DNA from: Symbiodinium natans
Lineage: Eukaryota > Sar > Dinophyceae > Suessiales > Symbiodiniaceae
Assembly: GCA_905221605.1 (NCBI GenBank)
Contig: CAJNDS010002690.1
Location: 120,001-184,000, forward strand
DNA: 64,000 nucleotides
Reading direction: 5' to 3'
The position numbers were made by a program, and so were the translations under genes. This document shows, piece after piece, positions 50,126 through 61,363 of this stretch (positions are counted from its first letter, which is position 1; each line of letters opens with the position of its first letter). The notes beneath the pieces are model-generated. The model was given only the letters and a program-made list of their open reading frames with translations, made no database searches and was not told the DNA's origin.

Positions 50126-50236
50126 CTTGGTAGCCCAATGGTACCCTTTACCCCTTTTTGTGTTGGGTTCAAGGTTTCCTTCATCAAGTAACCTAAACCC
50201 GTACCCTTATTATAAGATGGTTACTGGGCTGCCAAG
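50126..50236. mobile_element. TIR element, CTTGGTAGCCCA family
   Basis: CTTGGTAGCCCAATGGTACC and GGTTACTGGGCTGCCAAG are inverted ends of a 111-bp unit located 36 bases after a candidate exon. Confidence 0.82.
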
Positions 50237-50757
50237 TCTATACCGGAGTCACTGCAGGGTCGGTGGGCTTAGGGTTTTGGGTGTCGTGGTTGGGGTTTAG
50301 GGCACCTCAAGAACTGGAAAAAAGTGCAGAAGCTCGAGCGTTTAGGTGCCAGAATGTTTTTTTAGGGTCTAGGAGCCCTTCTTCGAATTTCTCACGCTTA
50401 GAAAACCCCAAAACCAAATCTCCTGTGCACTGCCCGCACCATGACATCTTCCCTCCATCACCCCTGAGGCTCCACTCCCAAAGCAGCCCTGTGTCCCCCC
50501 CCCCCCAAGAATCGAAACGGCTTAGGGTTTAGGGCTTACTAAACAGGCCGGAAGAATGACTAAGAGTATTCCCTTTTCGTCCCTATATAATTACAGTATG
50601 GTCACACGCTCCCAAAACCCTAAAGGCCATATAAACTACTAAACGGCCCCTAAGGCACCGACCCCTAAGCCCCAAAAGGCCTATCTCAGCCCCACAACCC
50701 CCCAAAACCCAAAACCCCAAACCCTAAACCCTGAACCCACTTGTCCCTGGGCTGCAG

Positions 50758-50819
50758 GCGAGACCCCAGTCGTGGGTGACCTCAGTCTGGAGACTGCGGC
50801 CATCCCAGGCACTTGGGGC
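50758..50819 (+). CDS. candidate micro-exon (ETPVVGDLSLETAAIPGTWG)
   Basis: Two bases plus 20 codons lie between GGCTGCAG and GGC|GTAGGG. Globular composition. Confidence 0.5.
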
Positions 50820-51235
50820 GTAGGGTTTAGGGTTTAGGGTTTAGGGTTTGGGGATCTGTTTGGGGCTTAGGGCTGAGGGTTTTGGGCTTAGGGCTTCAGT
50901 CTAGCCAAGGGCTTATGGTACTTCGCGGCTAGTTTTGGTTTGTGCTTGATTTTGGCTAAGGTTTTGGTTGGTTTGGATAGGGTTTCCAGGTCTACAAGAG
51001 TTTGGGGGGTTTGGAAATCAGGGGCTTTAGGGGTTAGAGAGGCTGTGGAGACTCTAGTGTTGAAGGCCTTTGTGCTCAAAATGCCCGGAGCTCAGCTCCC
51101 AGACCCTTCAACCCTTAAACCGCTAAGATAGAATTCAGTGGGTGCAACCTGAGAGCCCTTAAAGCCCTTCAGACCTAGACCCTAAAGCCCTCAAAACACC
51201 TCCAACCTCGACTCCGAACCCTCAGCCCTAAACCC

Positions 51236-51298
51236 TACACCCTAAACCCTAAACCCTAAACCCTAAACCCTAAACCCTAAACCCTAAACCCTAAACTA
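51236..51298 (-). repeat. (CCCTAAA)n array
   Basis: Nine units. Confidence 0.96.
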
Positions 51299-51380
51299 GG
51301 ATGCCCAGGAGTGCCCATCTTCCGCTTTTTTGGGGGGTTTAGGTTCCCTGATAGGCCCCTTTAAGGCACCCAACCTAGGA
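51297..51380. mobile_element. TIR element, family B (short copy)
   Basis: TAGGATGCCCAGGAGTGCCC and CACCCAACCTAGG. It ends 30 bases upstream of a candidate exon. Confidence 0.6.
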
Positions 51381-51409
51381 CAAAAACCAAAGCCCCAAAG
51401 CCCTCGCAG

Positions 51410-51473
51410 CATCCAAGCGCTGCACTTGGAAGGAGAGGCAGACAACCTCCTCGACAAGATTCTGAAGTCTGGG
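51410..51473 (+). CDS. candidate micro-exon (IQALHLEGEADNLLDKILKS)
   Basis: One base plus 21 codons follow CCCTCGCAG. A GC donor (GGG|GCCCTG) is assumed. Amphipathic helix. Confidence 0.5.
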
Positions 51474-52264
51474 GCCCTGGCAGGGACACCACATCTCTTC
51501 CATGAAGCCCCTAAAACCCTAAACCCTAAACCCCAAACCCTAAACCCTAAACCCCAAACCCTAAACCCTAAACCCTAAACCCTATACCCTAAACCCAGGC
51601 TGTACTTGGACAGGGGTCTGGGATTGAAGATTCTGTGCGGCTTCTTGGAAGCAGCAACATTCTGGGGTTGAGGGGTAGGTTCTAAGAAATGGAGTTTGGG
51701 GTTCAGGGTTTAGGGTTTAGGGTTTAACAATTAGAGTTTAGGGTTTAGGGTTTAACAATTTGGAGTTTGGGCTGATAGGTGATAGGGCTTAAGTAGGGCT
51801 TTCAGGGTTTAGGGTTCAGGGCTGAAGACTTTGCCAAGCACGGGGGCTGGCGAGGCAAAAGCCTTAAACCCCGAAGCCGAAGCCCCAAACCCCAAACAAG
51901 GGTGCCCGGGAGCTCGAATTCCACAGACTCTTTAGACTGGCATACTAAACACATATTAAGGTTTGGGGTTTAGGGACATCTATGCATTTCCATGTTGAGG
52001 AACCCGAAACCTGAACTTCTGCTAAGCACCCCCAAGCTCTCCCCCCAAACATGTCCCCTCACAATCCTAAGCTCTAAGCCCCCCCCAAACCTCAAACTTA
52101 AGCCCGAGGACTTCCTCAAGGGCTAGACCCTAAACAACCCTAAACCCGAAACCCTAAACCCTAAAACCTAAACCCTAAACCCTAAACGCCTGAGCCGTCA
52201 CGCTCAGGAATGCCCTGGCTCCCAAGGCCTGCGTTGGTGTTTTTTTTTTTTTTTGGGGGGGGGG

Positions 52265-52566
52265 GGAGGTTCGGGTTTGGGGTTTGGGTTTAGGGTTTAG
52301 GGTTTGGGGTTTGGGGTTTAGGGTTTGGGGTTTGGGGTTTGGGGATTGGGGTTTAGGGTTTAGGTTTTTGGGTTTAGGGTTTGGGGTTTAGGGGGGTTGG
52401 GGTTTGGGGCTTAGGGTTTAGGGTTTAGGGTTTAGGGTTTAGGGTTTGGGGTTCAGGGTTTAGGGTTTGGGGTTTGGGGTTTGGGGTTTGGGGGTTAGGG
52501 TTTAGGGTTTAGGGCTTAGGGTTTGGGGTTTAGGGTTCAGGGTTTGGGGTTTGGGGTTTGGGGTTT
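52265..52566 (+). repeat. TTTAGGG/TTTGGGG array
   Basis: About 43 G-rich units. Confidence 0.96.
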
Positions 52567-52571
52567 TAGCC

Positions 52572-52761
52572 CTACTTGGAGGTTCATGGTGCTTGTTAAC
52601 CCAATGGTTTAGGGTTTAAGGTTCAGGGCTACTTGGAGGTTCATGGTGCTTGTTAACCAATTATAACTGTACTTTATAACTGTACTTATAATCATATTAG
52701 GGCACTTCAGGAGCTTAAGTACAGTTATAATCGGTTAATAGGTACCATGAACCTCCAAAGT
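52572..52761. mobile_element. TIR element, family A, with duplicated end around a telomere insert
   Basis: The 29-bp left end (CTACTTGGAGGTTCATGGTG...) occurs at 52572-52600 and again at 52629-52657 with TTTAGGGTTTAAGG between. The right inverted end is at 52745-52761. Confidence 0.8.
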
Positions 52762-52910
52762 AAACCAACCCTAAACCCTAAGGGCTTCAGCACATGTGTG
52801 TTTCATTCGGTTTTGCGAGGGGGGGGGGGCGGCCGGCATAACCCCTATCGCTTAAGACCGAGAATCGGACCGGACCCGGACCCACACACCAGATCCCAAG
52901 CTTAATACTT

Positions 52911-53010
52911 ATAGGGGTCGGAAAAATTACTAATTGTATTCCCTTTTAGTCCCTTTGTAATTATTCCCTACTAACCCCCAAAACCCTATTACAATTGCTA
53001 AGGCCCCTAT
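52911..53010. mobile_element. TIR element, ATAGGGGTCGG family
   Basis: ATAGGGGTCGGAAAAATTAC...GGCCCCTAT, 100 bp. Relatives at 63306-63401, 50549, 38320, 25408 and 806. Confidence 0.75.
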
Positions 53011-53740
53011 GTTAGAAGAAGACATGCGGTCCAAGCTTTGAGGGCTTGGAGCATCGTGGGTACGTCGGGACACAGGTTTTGCCATTCAGGGGGAAGGGGT
53101 TACCACCCACCAGGCTTCGTTACATGGAAGGGGAAGGCACTCGGGCAAGGTGTTCAGCCGCAGCCGGCGTGCATGCCTGCACTGCTTTTTTGTGTGACTG
53201 ACATGTAGTGTGTTTCCTGCGGTAATGAAGCCCCAGAGCGTCCTTAGACTGACACGAACGCGTCCGCGTTGCAACGCAGCGAGGCATCGAGCCCCCCCCC
53301 CCCCTCGCCAACAGATGAGGGGCACGTTGTTAAGACGACCGGACCGCACGACCGGACCGGGACTCGTGCAAGAGAAGTGACTGCAGCCGAAGGGCAAGGG
53401 ATTACCAGGTTTAGCGTGAAGGGTTTGTAGCTGATTGAGGCTTCTAAAGATGAGGCTGCTGTAGACTTTACAGGGTTCATCGGTGAACAGGTTTATTCTT
53501 GCTTGCAAAGTTTCCAGGGTTTGAAGGGCCTGTAGGGTTGATGGAGGGTTTACAGTTCAGAGTTTGCAGTTTGGGGGTTCCTGTGGCTTTCGGACAAGGA
53601 AGCTACTGGATGCCGCTGTGTTGTACAGCGCCCTTCTGTCCTCATGAAATGACATGTTCCCGACAAGGACCCTACGTACCCCGCCCCCTTAACCCTCCTC
53701 CCGCAAACCCCCCCCCTATCCCCCACCCCTAAAGCCCTAT
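53011..53740. other. unique DNA without recognised gene
   Basis: Frames up to 140 codons on the minus strand lack domains. Poly-C runs lie near 53294 and 53705. Confidence 0.4.
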
Positions 53741-53741
53741 C

Positions 53742-53880
53742 CCCCTAAACCCTAAACCCTAAACCCTAAACCCTAAACCCTAAACCCTAAACCCTAAACC
53801 CTAAATCCTAAACCCTAAACCCTAAACCCTAAACCCCTAAACCCCTAAACCCCTAAACCCCTAAACCCTCAAACCCTAAC
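53742..53880 (-). repeat. (CCCTAAA)n / (CCCCTAAA)n array
   Basis: Nineteen units. Confidence 0.96.
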
Positions 53881-53900
53881 CACCCCCCCCAAAACCCAGA

Positions 53901-53946
53901 AGAACAACTTGCGGAGGTGAAGCCCGAAGTCGCCAAGAAGGAGGGC
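53901..53946 (+). pseudogene. truncated duplicate of the exon at 54050
   Basis: 46 bases identical to 54048-54093 but for one change (EQLAEVKPEVAKKEG versus EQVAEVKPEVAKKEG), cut off by CCCTAAA repeats directly after GGC. Confidence 0.75.
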
Positions 53947-54035
53947 ACCCTAAACCTTAAACCCTAAACCCTAAACCCTAAACCCTAAACCCTAAACCCT
54001 AAACCCTAAACCCTAAACCCTAAACCCTAAACCCC
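53947..54035 (-). repeat. (CCCTAAA)n array between duplicated exon pieces
   Basis: Twelve units separate the truncated and complete copies. Confidence 0.97.
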
Positions 54036-54049
54036 CCAAAAGCCAAAAG

Positions 54050-54159
54050 AACAAGTTGCGGAGGTGAAGCCCGAAGTCGCCAAGAAGGAGGGCGTGAAGT
54101 CGGAAGTCAAGGCGGAGCTTATCAAGAGCGAGGCCCGGGAGAGCCCGAAGCCCCCCTAA
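54050..54159 (+). CDS. candidate terminal exon (QVAEVKPEVAKKEGVKSEVK..., stop)
   Basis: It starts after CCAAAAG and reads 35 codons (…AELIKSEARESPKPP) to TAA at 54157-54159. Highly charged, Lys/Glu-rich tail. A pure TTTAGGG array starts 18 bases later. Confidence 0.55.
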
Positions 54160-54176
54160 ACACCGCCAGGGCCACG

Positions 54177-54270
54177 GTTTAGGGTTTAGGGTTTAGGGTT
54201 TAGGGTTTAGGGTTTAGGGTTTAGGGTTTAGGGTTTAGGGTTTAGGGTTTAGGGTTTAGGGTTTCGGGTT
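54177..54270 (+). repeat. (TTTAGGG)n array
   Basis: Thirteen units. Confidence 0.98.
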
Positions 54271-54299
54271 TCGGGTTTAGGGCCCCTAAACCCGGTCAG

Positions 54300-54665
54300 G
54301 GCGTATAGGGTTTATAGGGTTTATAGGGTTTAGAGGGCTTCTAGGATTCATAGGGTTTATAGGGATAGGGTTTGTATAGGGTGTATAGGGTTTATAGGAT
54401 TTATAGGGCTTACAGGGTTCATAGGGTTTATAGGGTTTGTAGGGTGTATGGGGTTTATAATGTTTAGAGGGTTTATAGTGTTTAGAGGGTTTATAGGGCT
54501 TGTAGGTTTATAGGGTTTATAGTGTTTGTAGGGTTTATAGGGTTTATAGGGTTTATAGGGTTTAAAGTTTATAGGGTTTATAGGGCTTATGGGGTTTACA
54601 GGGTGTATAGGGTTTATAGGGTTTATAGGGTTTGTAGGGTGTATAGGGTTTTATAGGGTTTGTAG
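54300..54665 (+). repeat. (TATAGGGTT)n variant array
   Basis: About 40 units of 9 bases, G-strand counterpart of the CCCTATAAA array at 38364-38440. Confidence 0.96.
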
Positions 54666-54775
54666 GGATCATATAAGGTATTGCAAGTGCTTTGAAGGTT
54701 TTTTGGGCTGAGGTTTCAGGGTGTACCTGGACCTTCCATGGGAATTCGTATCTGTTTGGATGGGTGCCGATTGTC

Positions 54776-54921
54776 CCCTAAACCCTAAACCCTAAACCCT
54801 AAACCCTAAACCCTAAACCCTAAACCCTAAACCCTAAACCCTAAACCCTAAACCCTAAACCCTAAACCCTAAACCCTAAACCCTAAACCCTAAACCCTAA
54901 ACCCTAAACCCTAAACCCTAA
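54776..54921 (-). repeat. (CCCTAAA)n array
   Basis: Twenty-one perfect units. Confidence 0.98.
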
Positions 54922-55056
54922 TGAATTTCAATCAAGGGCCTAGGAGGTGGAGTTTAAATTAGGCTCTGGGGACTCAAGGGTTGCAAGGGTCTGGGTGTAG
55001 TCCAGGCCCTGGGGCGCAGAGCTTCTTAGGGTTTCGGGTTTCATATAAGGGGGGGC

Positions 55057-55167
55057 TAGGGGTTTAGGGTTTAGGGTTTAGGGTTTAGGGTTTAGGGTTT
55101 AGGGTTTAGGGTTTAGGGTTTAGGGTTTAGGGTTTAGGGTTTAGGGTTTAGGGTTTAGGGTTTAGGG
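55057..55167 (+). repeat. (TTTAGGG)n array
   Basis: Fifteen perfect units. Confidence 0.98.
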
Positions 55168-55389
55168 GTTGGCAAACTTTGCGAGGCATGTCACAGGTGT
55201 CTTTGAGGGGCATGGCTTCAGTCTGCTTCAGTGCCGCTTGTTTGGTGACAGAACCGAAACTTAGGGTTTAGATTCAAAGTTTGCTCGCGTTCCTACATAG
55301 AGCTCCCCACACATGAAGTCTCCCCAACTCTCAGCCTAAACCCTAAGCCCTAAACCCTAAACCCTAAACCCGATATTCGCACTTGGCAG

Positions 55390-55429
55390 GTGAAAACCGA
55401 GAAGGGCGTCAAGCAGGAGAAGCTGGATG
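55390..55429 (+). CDS. candidate micro-exon (VKTEKGVKQEKLD)
   Basis: It follows CACTTGGCAG and ends at a GC donor (G|GCCGCC). Lys/Glu-rich like the exon at 54050. Confidence 0.45.
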
Positions 55430-56730
55430 GCCGCCTTCGGCTTGATTGCTCATCCCCTTCTCCCCTTCTCCCCCCCTTCTTCCCCCCACCCCCCCCCCCC
55501 CACCCCAAAACGCGCAAAGACAAAGCACCCTAAACCCAAATCCTAAAACCTGCCTGAGCCCTAGAATAGTCTGGGGTTTTAGGGGTGTAGGAACTCGGGT
55601 TTAGGGTTTAGTTCTGTTGGGGTTTGGGGCTTTGGAGCAGTTTTCTGGGGTATCTGTCGTAGTCCTCGCTGCGCGTGAGCCCTAAACCTTATAAACCCTA
55701 GACCCGAGTGGCCACAGTCCGTCAGAGGAGAGGGGTTTCGGGTTTCGGGTTTAGGGTTTAGGGTTTAGAGTTTTTGATCATTCGTTTCCCCGGTGGCTCC
55801 CTGTTTGGGATCCCTCGAATTTTCGAAGTACGTGCAAGCGTCTCAACTGGCATTGGAGGCCTTTTAGGCATCGCTACGCTTGCTGGAGTGGCACTAAACC
55901 CTAATCCCCTAAACCCTTGCAAAACCCTAAACCCCCAAACCCTAAACCCTTGCAGAACCCTAAGCCCCTAAACCCTAAACCCCCATGTTCTCAGTCTGCA
56001 GGCGGCTTCCGGGTTTAGGGTATTGGATTTATTGGGTTTAGGGTGGGGGTACAATGTCAAGGACGCTCCCTAGTGGGGGTAAAATGTCAAGGACGCTCCC
56101 TAGTCGAAATGGCGAAACTCCAAAGCCCGTAACCCTGAACAAACCTCCCTAAACCCTAAACCCTAAACCCTAAATCCTAAACCCTAAACCCTAAATCCTA
56201 AACCCTAAACCCTAAGCCCTAAACCCTCAACCCTAAACCCATCCTGCGGGGGTGCTTGTGGTTGGCAGGCAAGACGCCAGCTTATGGGGTTTAGGGTTTC
56301 ATTGGGGGGTGAATTGGGGGGATTTCACTCCACTCCTCACCCCAAAACCGGGAGCTCTCAAACTTGGAGTCTATTATCCCTAGAACTCCTGAAAGTCCGA
56401 GAATCCCTCTAAGCCTGTTAGAAGTCCGACAATGAAGTCCTACAAGACAAGCCCTGTAAACCCTAAACCCTCTCCCTGAACCCTAAACCCTAAACCCCAA
56501 ACCCTAAACCCTAAACCCTAAACCCTGAAGAGGTTAGCCCTCTCACCTCGTCCAAAACCCTCGCCTGCCAGCACCGGCGCTGCCGGACATCGATGGAGCT
56601 GGGAGGCTGATCTTATGGGCTTAGGGTTTTAGGGTTTAGGGTTTAGGGTTTAGGGCATGGGTTGCGAGGTTGGGGGTGCATGGTTTCTAGGGTTTGCTTT
56701 GTTGTTGTAGGGGAGTTTTTTTTGTTGTAG

Positions 56731-56772
56731 GGGAGGCTGAGCTTATGACGGGCGTCATGGGGCTGCAGAAGG
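56731..56772 (+). CDS. candidate micro-exon (EAELMTGVMGLQK)
   Basis: It lies between TTTGTTGTAG and G|GTGTAT. A similar GGAGGCTGATCTTATGGGC occurs at 56600, suggesting a duplicated exon piece. Confidence 0.4.
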
Positions 56773-56856
56773 GTGTATAGGTCAGGTTGGGCCAGCCTTT
56801 CACGAAACCCCAAACCCTAAAGCTTATGCGTTACAAGGGGTGGGTGACGGTTTATA

Positions 56857-56962
56857 GACCCTAAACCCTAAACCCTAAACCCTAAACCCTAAACCCTAAA
56901 CCCTAAACCCTAAACCCTAAACCCTAAACCCTAAACCCTAAACCCTAAACCCTAAACCCTAA
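56857..56962 (-). repeat. (CCCTAAA)n array
   Basis: Fifteen units. Confidence 0.98.
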
Positions 56963-57358
56963 CCACGCCAGCGCAAGCTTCATGTTTGAAGACCCTCGCC
57001 ATGCTGGAAGTTCTGACGCCCTCCCGGGGGACTGCTGAAAGGGTCTTGGCACTTCACCCCTAAGCCCGAAGCTCTAAACCCTAAACCCTAAACCCGAAAC
57101 CCGAAACCCTAAACCCCAAACCCTAAACCCGAAACCCGAAACCCGAAACCCATCCTCCGTCGGTGAAGGGCTGCGCGTCCAGGTTTTTCGGTGAGTGCAA
57201 CGGCTTCGGGTGTCTGGGGTTAGGCAAGCACTCTAAAGCCTACACCCTGCGCTCTGCAGCCAAAGCCCTGAACCCCAAATCCTGAACCCAAAACCCCAAC
57301 CCTCAAACCCTACACCCGAAACCCTCAACCCCAAACTCGAAACCCTGTGGCCACGGAG

Positions 57359-57408
57359 AGGTTGAAGAAGCGCAGCCGCAGCCGAAAAAAGTCCCGGCCT
57401 CAGCAGAG
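57359..57408 (+). CDS. candidate micro-exon (RLKKRSRSRKKSRPQQ)
   Basis: It lies between CCACGGAG and AG|GTCTTG. Arg/Ser repeats as in splicing-factor RS tails. Confidence 0.45.
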
Positions 57409-57666
57409 GTCTTGTTGGGCTTGGGGCCTTTGGGGTTTAGGGTTTAGGGTCTAGGGTTTGGGGTTTAGGGTCTAGGGTTTGGGGTTTAGGGTTGAGGGTT
57501 TAGGGGGCCTAGACGGCTTAGAGGGCCTGTAGGATTAGAGGGCTGAGGGTTTGGGTTTAGGGATTAGGGTTTAGGGTTTTCGGGTGTAGGGTTTGGGGTT
57601 TCGGGTTTGAGAAAGTTGGGGGGGTATTGTTTTTGAGCCCAATCTTCCTCATTTGGTCACGGACCT

Positions 57667-57840
57667 TATTTTTTTGGACGGGGGTCGGGCACCCTCTGGG
57701 TGGTGCAGAGCCCGTAGAGACCTTCTAGTGGCACCCTTTGGCCCTTTTTTGGGGGTCCTGGGTTCCCTTCTACAGCGACAGTAGCCAACCCCAAAAAGGG
57801 GAACCTTATGATACTGTAATATGGCTACCGTGCTGCCAAG
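57667..57840. mobile_element. TIR element, CTTGGCAGC family (diverged)
   Basis: Right end GGCTACCGTGCTGCCAAG and interior AGCCAACCCCAAAAAGGGGA match the 49860 and 50126 copies. Confidence 0.55.
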
Positions 57841-57985
57841 AAACGGAAAGATCACCAAAAGCTTCAAACCCAGAGACATGACACCTTCAACCCCGAAACT
57901 GGAAACCCCTGTGCCCCTAAACCCCGGACACTAACAACCCGAAAACATCCAACAGCCCAAGCCCGTGCCGAACCACCTTAAGTCC

Positions 57986-58062
57986 CAAGCCCTAAACCCT
58001 AAACCCTAAACCCTAAACCCTAAACCCTAAACCCTAAACCCTAAACCCTAAACCCTAAACCC
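57986..58062 (-). repeat. (CCCTAAA)n array
   Basis: Eleven units. Confidence 0.98.
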
Positions 58063-58092
58063 TGGGCTCCCCCAAGCCTCATCCGCCATGAG

Positions 58093-58142
58093 CCGCACTA
58101 ACGCCGAGGCGCGACAAGAGCTTCGCCGGAATTGGGAGGGCC
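58093..58142 (+). CDS. candidate micro-exon (RTNAEARQELRRNWEG)
   Basis: It lies between CCGCCATGAG and C|GTGTAC. Coiled-coil-like. Confidence 0.45.
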
Positions 58143-59540
58143 GTGTACCACCTGGGAAGCCCGAAACCCTAAACCCTAAACCCTAAACCCTAAACCCTAA
58201 ACCCTAAACCCTAAGCCCTAAACCCTAAACCCTGAACCTTTAGTAGCCCTAAACCTTTAGTAGCCCTAAACCCTAAACCCGGGAGCCCACTTGGGAGTTC
58301 CCAACCTTTAGTAGCCCTAGACCCGACACCCGACACCTTGCGCCCTACTTTCGGGGGCGCCCTTCATACCCGGACCCCCAAGTACCCCTTAAGGAGGGCC
58401 CACAAGTGTACCTTCATGCTTCATGGGGAAATGTAGGGTATCCTAGCCCTAAACCCTAAACCCTAAACCCTAAGCCCTAAACCCTGAACCCTCAAGCCAC
58501 CTGCAACTTGAAATCGTTAAGAAAAACTCCAAAAAACAGACGCCTTGAAACTTGTCGAAACTTTCCTCGAAACTTCCCCGGACCTGAACCCTTAATAATT
58601 TCAATAAACCCTAAACCCTAAACCCTAAACCCTAAATTCTACACCCTAGGGATTCTCGTCCCAGGTTTCCTGGTTCCAGGGTTGCAAGTTGCGACCCTCT
58701 TATATACCAGGCCTTCAACGCCCAGTGGGCCCTGTTCACTTTATTTATGCTGGGTTTAGGGTTTAGGGTTTAGGGTGTAGGGTTTAGGGTCCAGGGCTGA
58801 GGTTCGTGTTTAGTGTCCTAGCTTCCTGTATTAGGCCAGCCAATACCAACGAGAGAGCTAATTGTTTGCGCCCTATCCCAGGCTTCTGAATCCTAAACCC
58901 CCTAAAAAGCTTGAACCCTACACCCGCCTGCACCCGTCTCACCTCCGTTAAGCCACCAGATGGGCCGTGCCTTAACACGGTTTAGGGTTTAGGGTTTAGG
59001 GTTTAGGGTTTACTTCTAAACCAGTTTGGGGACTGGTGGGGGCTAGGGTTTGGGGTCTAGGGCTTATGGGGCTTAGGGTTCGGAGGGTAGTTTCATGGGT
59101 GCTTAATGCGCGTTCTGATGTATGGCCTAATTTGTATAGGGTATGCAAGGGGTATATAAGGGGTACCAACCCTAAACCCTAAACCCTAAACCCTAAACCA
59201 TAAACCCTAAACCGAAGGGGTGCCATTGTAAGGGCCCTAGGGGTTTCAGTTGATTCGTCTAAACCCTAAACCCTGACCCTAAACCCTAAACCCTTGTCAA
59301 AACCCTAAACCCTAAACCCTGAACCCTGAACCCTAAACCCTAAACCCTAAACTGTCCTGCGTCGGCTTGGTGTCCTCCCTCGACAGCTAAACCCCTAAGC
59401 CCTGAATCCCCGAAGGGTTCAGTATTTGGACTCGTGGACTGCTTTTGGGTCTCTAAACCCTAAACCCTAAACCCTAAACCCTAAAACCTAAACCCTAAAC
59501 CTTAAACCCTAAACCATGTTCGGCGAAAGAGGATGTGCAG

Positions 59541-59739
59541 GAAACGCTGCTGGGAAGAAGAACCCGGCAGACATCGGGACCAAGCCGCTTCCGGGTTTAG
59601 GGTTTAGGGTTTAGGGTTTAGGGTTTAGAGATACTTTGCCGGATGCGTGCTCGAGATGAAGATGGAGAGCCTTATGGAGAAAGTGAGGTCGCCGAGGCCG
59701 ATATGACGGATGGGTCGTGGAAGAAGCAACGAAGAGCGG
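59541..59739 (+). pseudogene. copia-type RNase H tail split by a telomere-repeat insert
   Basis: The first part (59541-59594) reads NAAGKKNPADIGTKPLP. NPADIGTKPL is the hallmark near the end of copia RNase H. Then 34 bases of pure GTTTAGG repeats (59595-59628) intervene, beginning GT and ending AG. The second part (59629-59739) is open for 36 codons (ILCRMRARDEDGEPYGESEV...) in the frame obtained by removing the insert. The second part ends at another G|GTTTAGGG. It is a fragment: nothing upstream resembles the rest of the polyprotein. Confidence 0.5.
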
Positions 59740-59904
59740 GTTTAGGGTCTAGGGTTTAGGGTTTAGGGTTTGCCAGCCAAACGCAGTCCGCGGAGCCCCA
59801 AACCCTACTCCTTCAGTTTGAGGGTTGTTTGGTTTAGGGACCCTAACCTTGGAAGTTTCGGGTTCTTAGTAGGGATATTGGGAATTTCGGCCTTTGAAGG
59901 GACC

Positions 59905-60016
59905 CGTGAGCCTAAACCCTAAACCCTAAACCCTAAACCCTAAACCCTGAACCCTGAACCCTAAACCCTAAACCCTAAACCCTAAACCCTAAACCCTAAA
60001 CCCTAAACCCTAAACC
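59905..60016 (-). repeat. (CCCTAAA)n array
   Basis: Sixteen units ending in CCTTGCAG, the acceptor of the next candidate exon. Confidence 0.98.
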
Positions 60017-60022
60017 TTGCAG

Positions 60023-60094
60023 TGCGCCAAGGAAGAAGCGAAGCCGATCGCGAAAGCGCAGGAGGAAGAGCAGGCCAAGACCGCTGCCTCACCC
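60023..60094 (+). CDS. candidate micro-exon (CAKEEAKPIAKAQEEEQAKT...)
   Basis: Twenty-four codons, phase 0-0, between CCTTGCAG and CCC|GTGCAA. Strongly coiled-coil-like. Confidence 0.55.
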
Positions 60095-60720
60095 GTGCAA
60101 CATCCAACTCCCCTGACCAAGGGACTAAAGGAGGGACCCTTAGAAGGGGCCATTAGGGGTTATTTGGGGGTATTTGGGGGCTACTTAGGTATCGAGGTTC
60201 TATATAAAGGTATATGTAGGGGTTTTAGAGGGGAGTAAGAGTAATCCCAGCTTCTATCTCTGTCTCTTCCTAACTGGCTAGTCCCAAATGCCTCCGGATT
60301 TCGAAGCACTTGGTCGTCACGGCTTGCCTTTGCCTCCTTCCCTTGGCTGTGGAGTGAGCTCGGTGAGCTCAGGGTCTCTTCATCTTTCATGGTGGCTTCC
60401 GAAATTGGGGTACCTTGTTGGGGTCCTTAGTTGCCAGGGCATCCTACTATTTGGGATTTGTTTTCGGGATCCCCTATTTTCGTAAACCCCCCCCCCCCCC
60501 CCCCACATGACTTTCATGGTATGCTCCATGGCGACCTACTGGGTACAAAAATCTTCCCGAAACCCCGTGAAGCTCCTAAACCCTAAACCCCCCCCCAAAA
60601 CCCCTTGAAAAAACCCTAAACCCTAAACCCTAAACCCTAAACTGCTACCCCCCCCCCCCCCCCCCCACTCCCTAACACCCTGAGCCCGTTCTGTAAGATC
60701 CAAACCCGACCTCTGCCCAG

Positions 60721-60751
60721 CTCAAGCTCGCGAAGCCTTTCGAAGAGTCCG
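60721..60751 (+). CDS. candidate micro-exon (LKLAKPFEES)
   Basis: It lies between CTCTGCCCAG and G|GTGCAA. Confidence 0.4.
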
Positions 60752-60789
60752 GTGCAAGCAGCCCTGGACGGGCTTCCACAGGCCTTTGC

Positions 60790-60915
60790 TTTGGGTTTAG
60801 GGTTGAGGGTTTAGGGTTTAAGGTTTAAGGTTTAGGGTTTAGGGTTGAAGGTTTAGGGCTTAGGGTTTAGGGGTTTAGCGGTTTAGGGGTTTAGGGGTTT
60901 AGGGTTTAGCGAGTT
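60790..60915 (+). repeat. degenerate (TTTAGGG)n array
   Basis: Sixteen diverged units. Confidence 0.93.
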
Positions 60916-61326
60916 CGGTGTCTTGCCTTGTTTGAAGAATGGGTACGACATTTCTGGGTGCATAGACAGAAGCCAGTTGAAGAGAAATGTGTTGAGTTTC
61001 TAGTATGCAGAGTCGCCCTCAGATTTTTTGGGGATTAGGTTCTCTTATAAGCCCCCATTCAACCAAGCAGGGCACGCCTGCCCTGGGTCTAGTAGTGGTA
61101 GGTCGTGATGGAAACGAAGAGTTTTTTTTGGGGTTTTGTAGGGGTTAGGGTTAGCCCGAACTTTGCCCGAAACCCAGGTTTAAACACCCCAAGGCTCTTA
61201 AACCCTGGGCCCTTCAGAAGGTAGGGAGTCTCCACCAGTGAATGGCCAGGGTTGCGGGCAACCCTCAACCCTCAACCTAAAACCCTAAACCCTAAACCCT
61301 AAAACCCTGAACCCTAAACCCTCCAG

Positions 61327-61363
61327 GCTCTGAGGAGCCCAAGAGGTCTCATCATGCCTCCAA
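61327..61363 (+). CDS. candidate micro-exon (SEEPKRSHHAS)
   Basis: It lies between CCCTCCAG and AA|GTTAGT. Confidence 0.35.
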
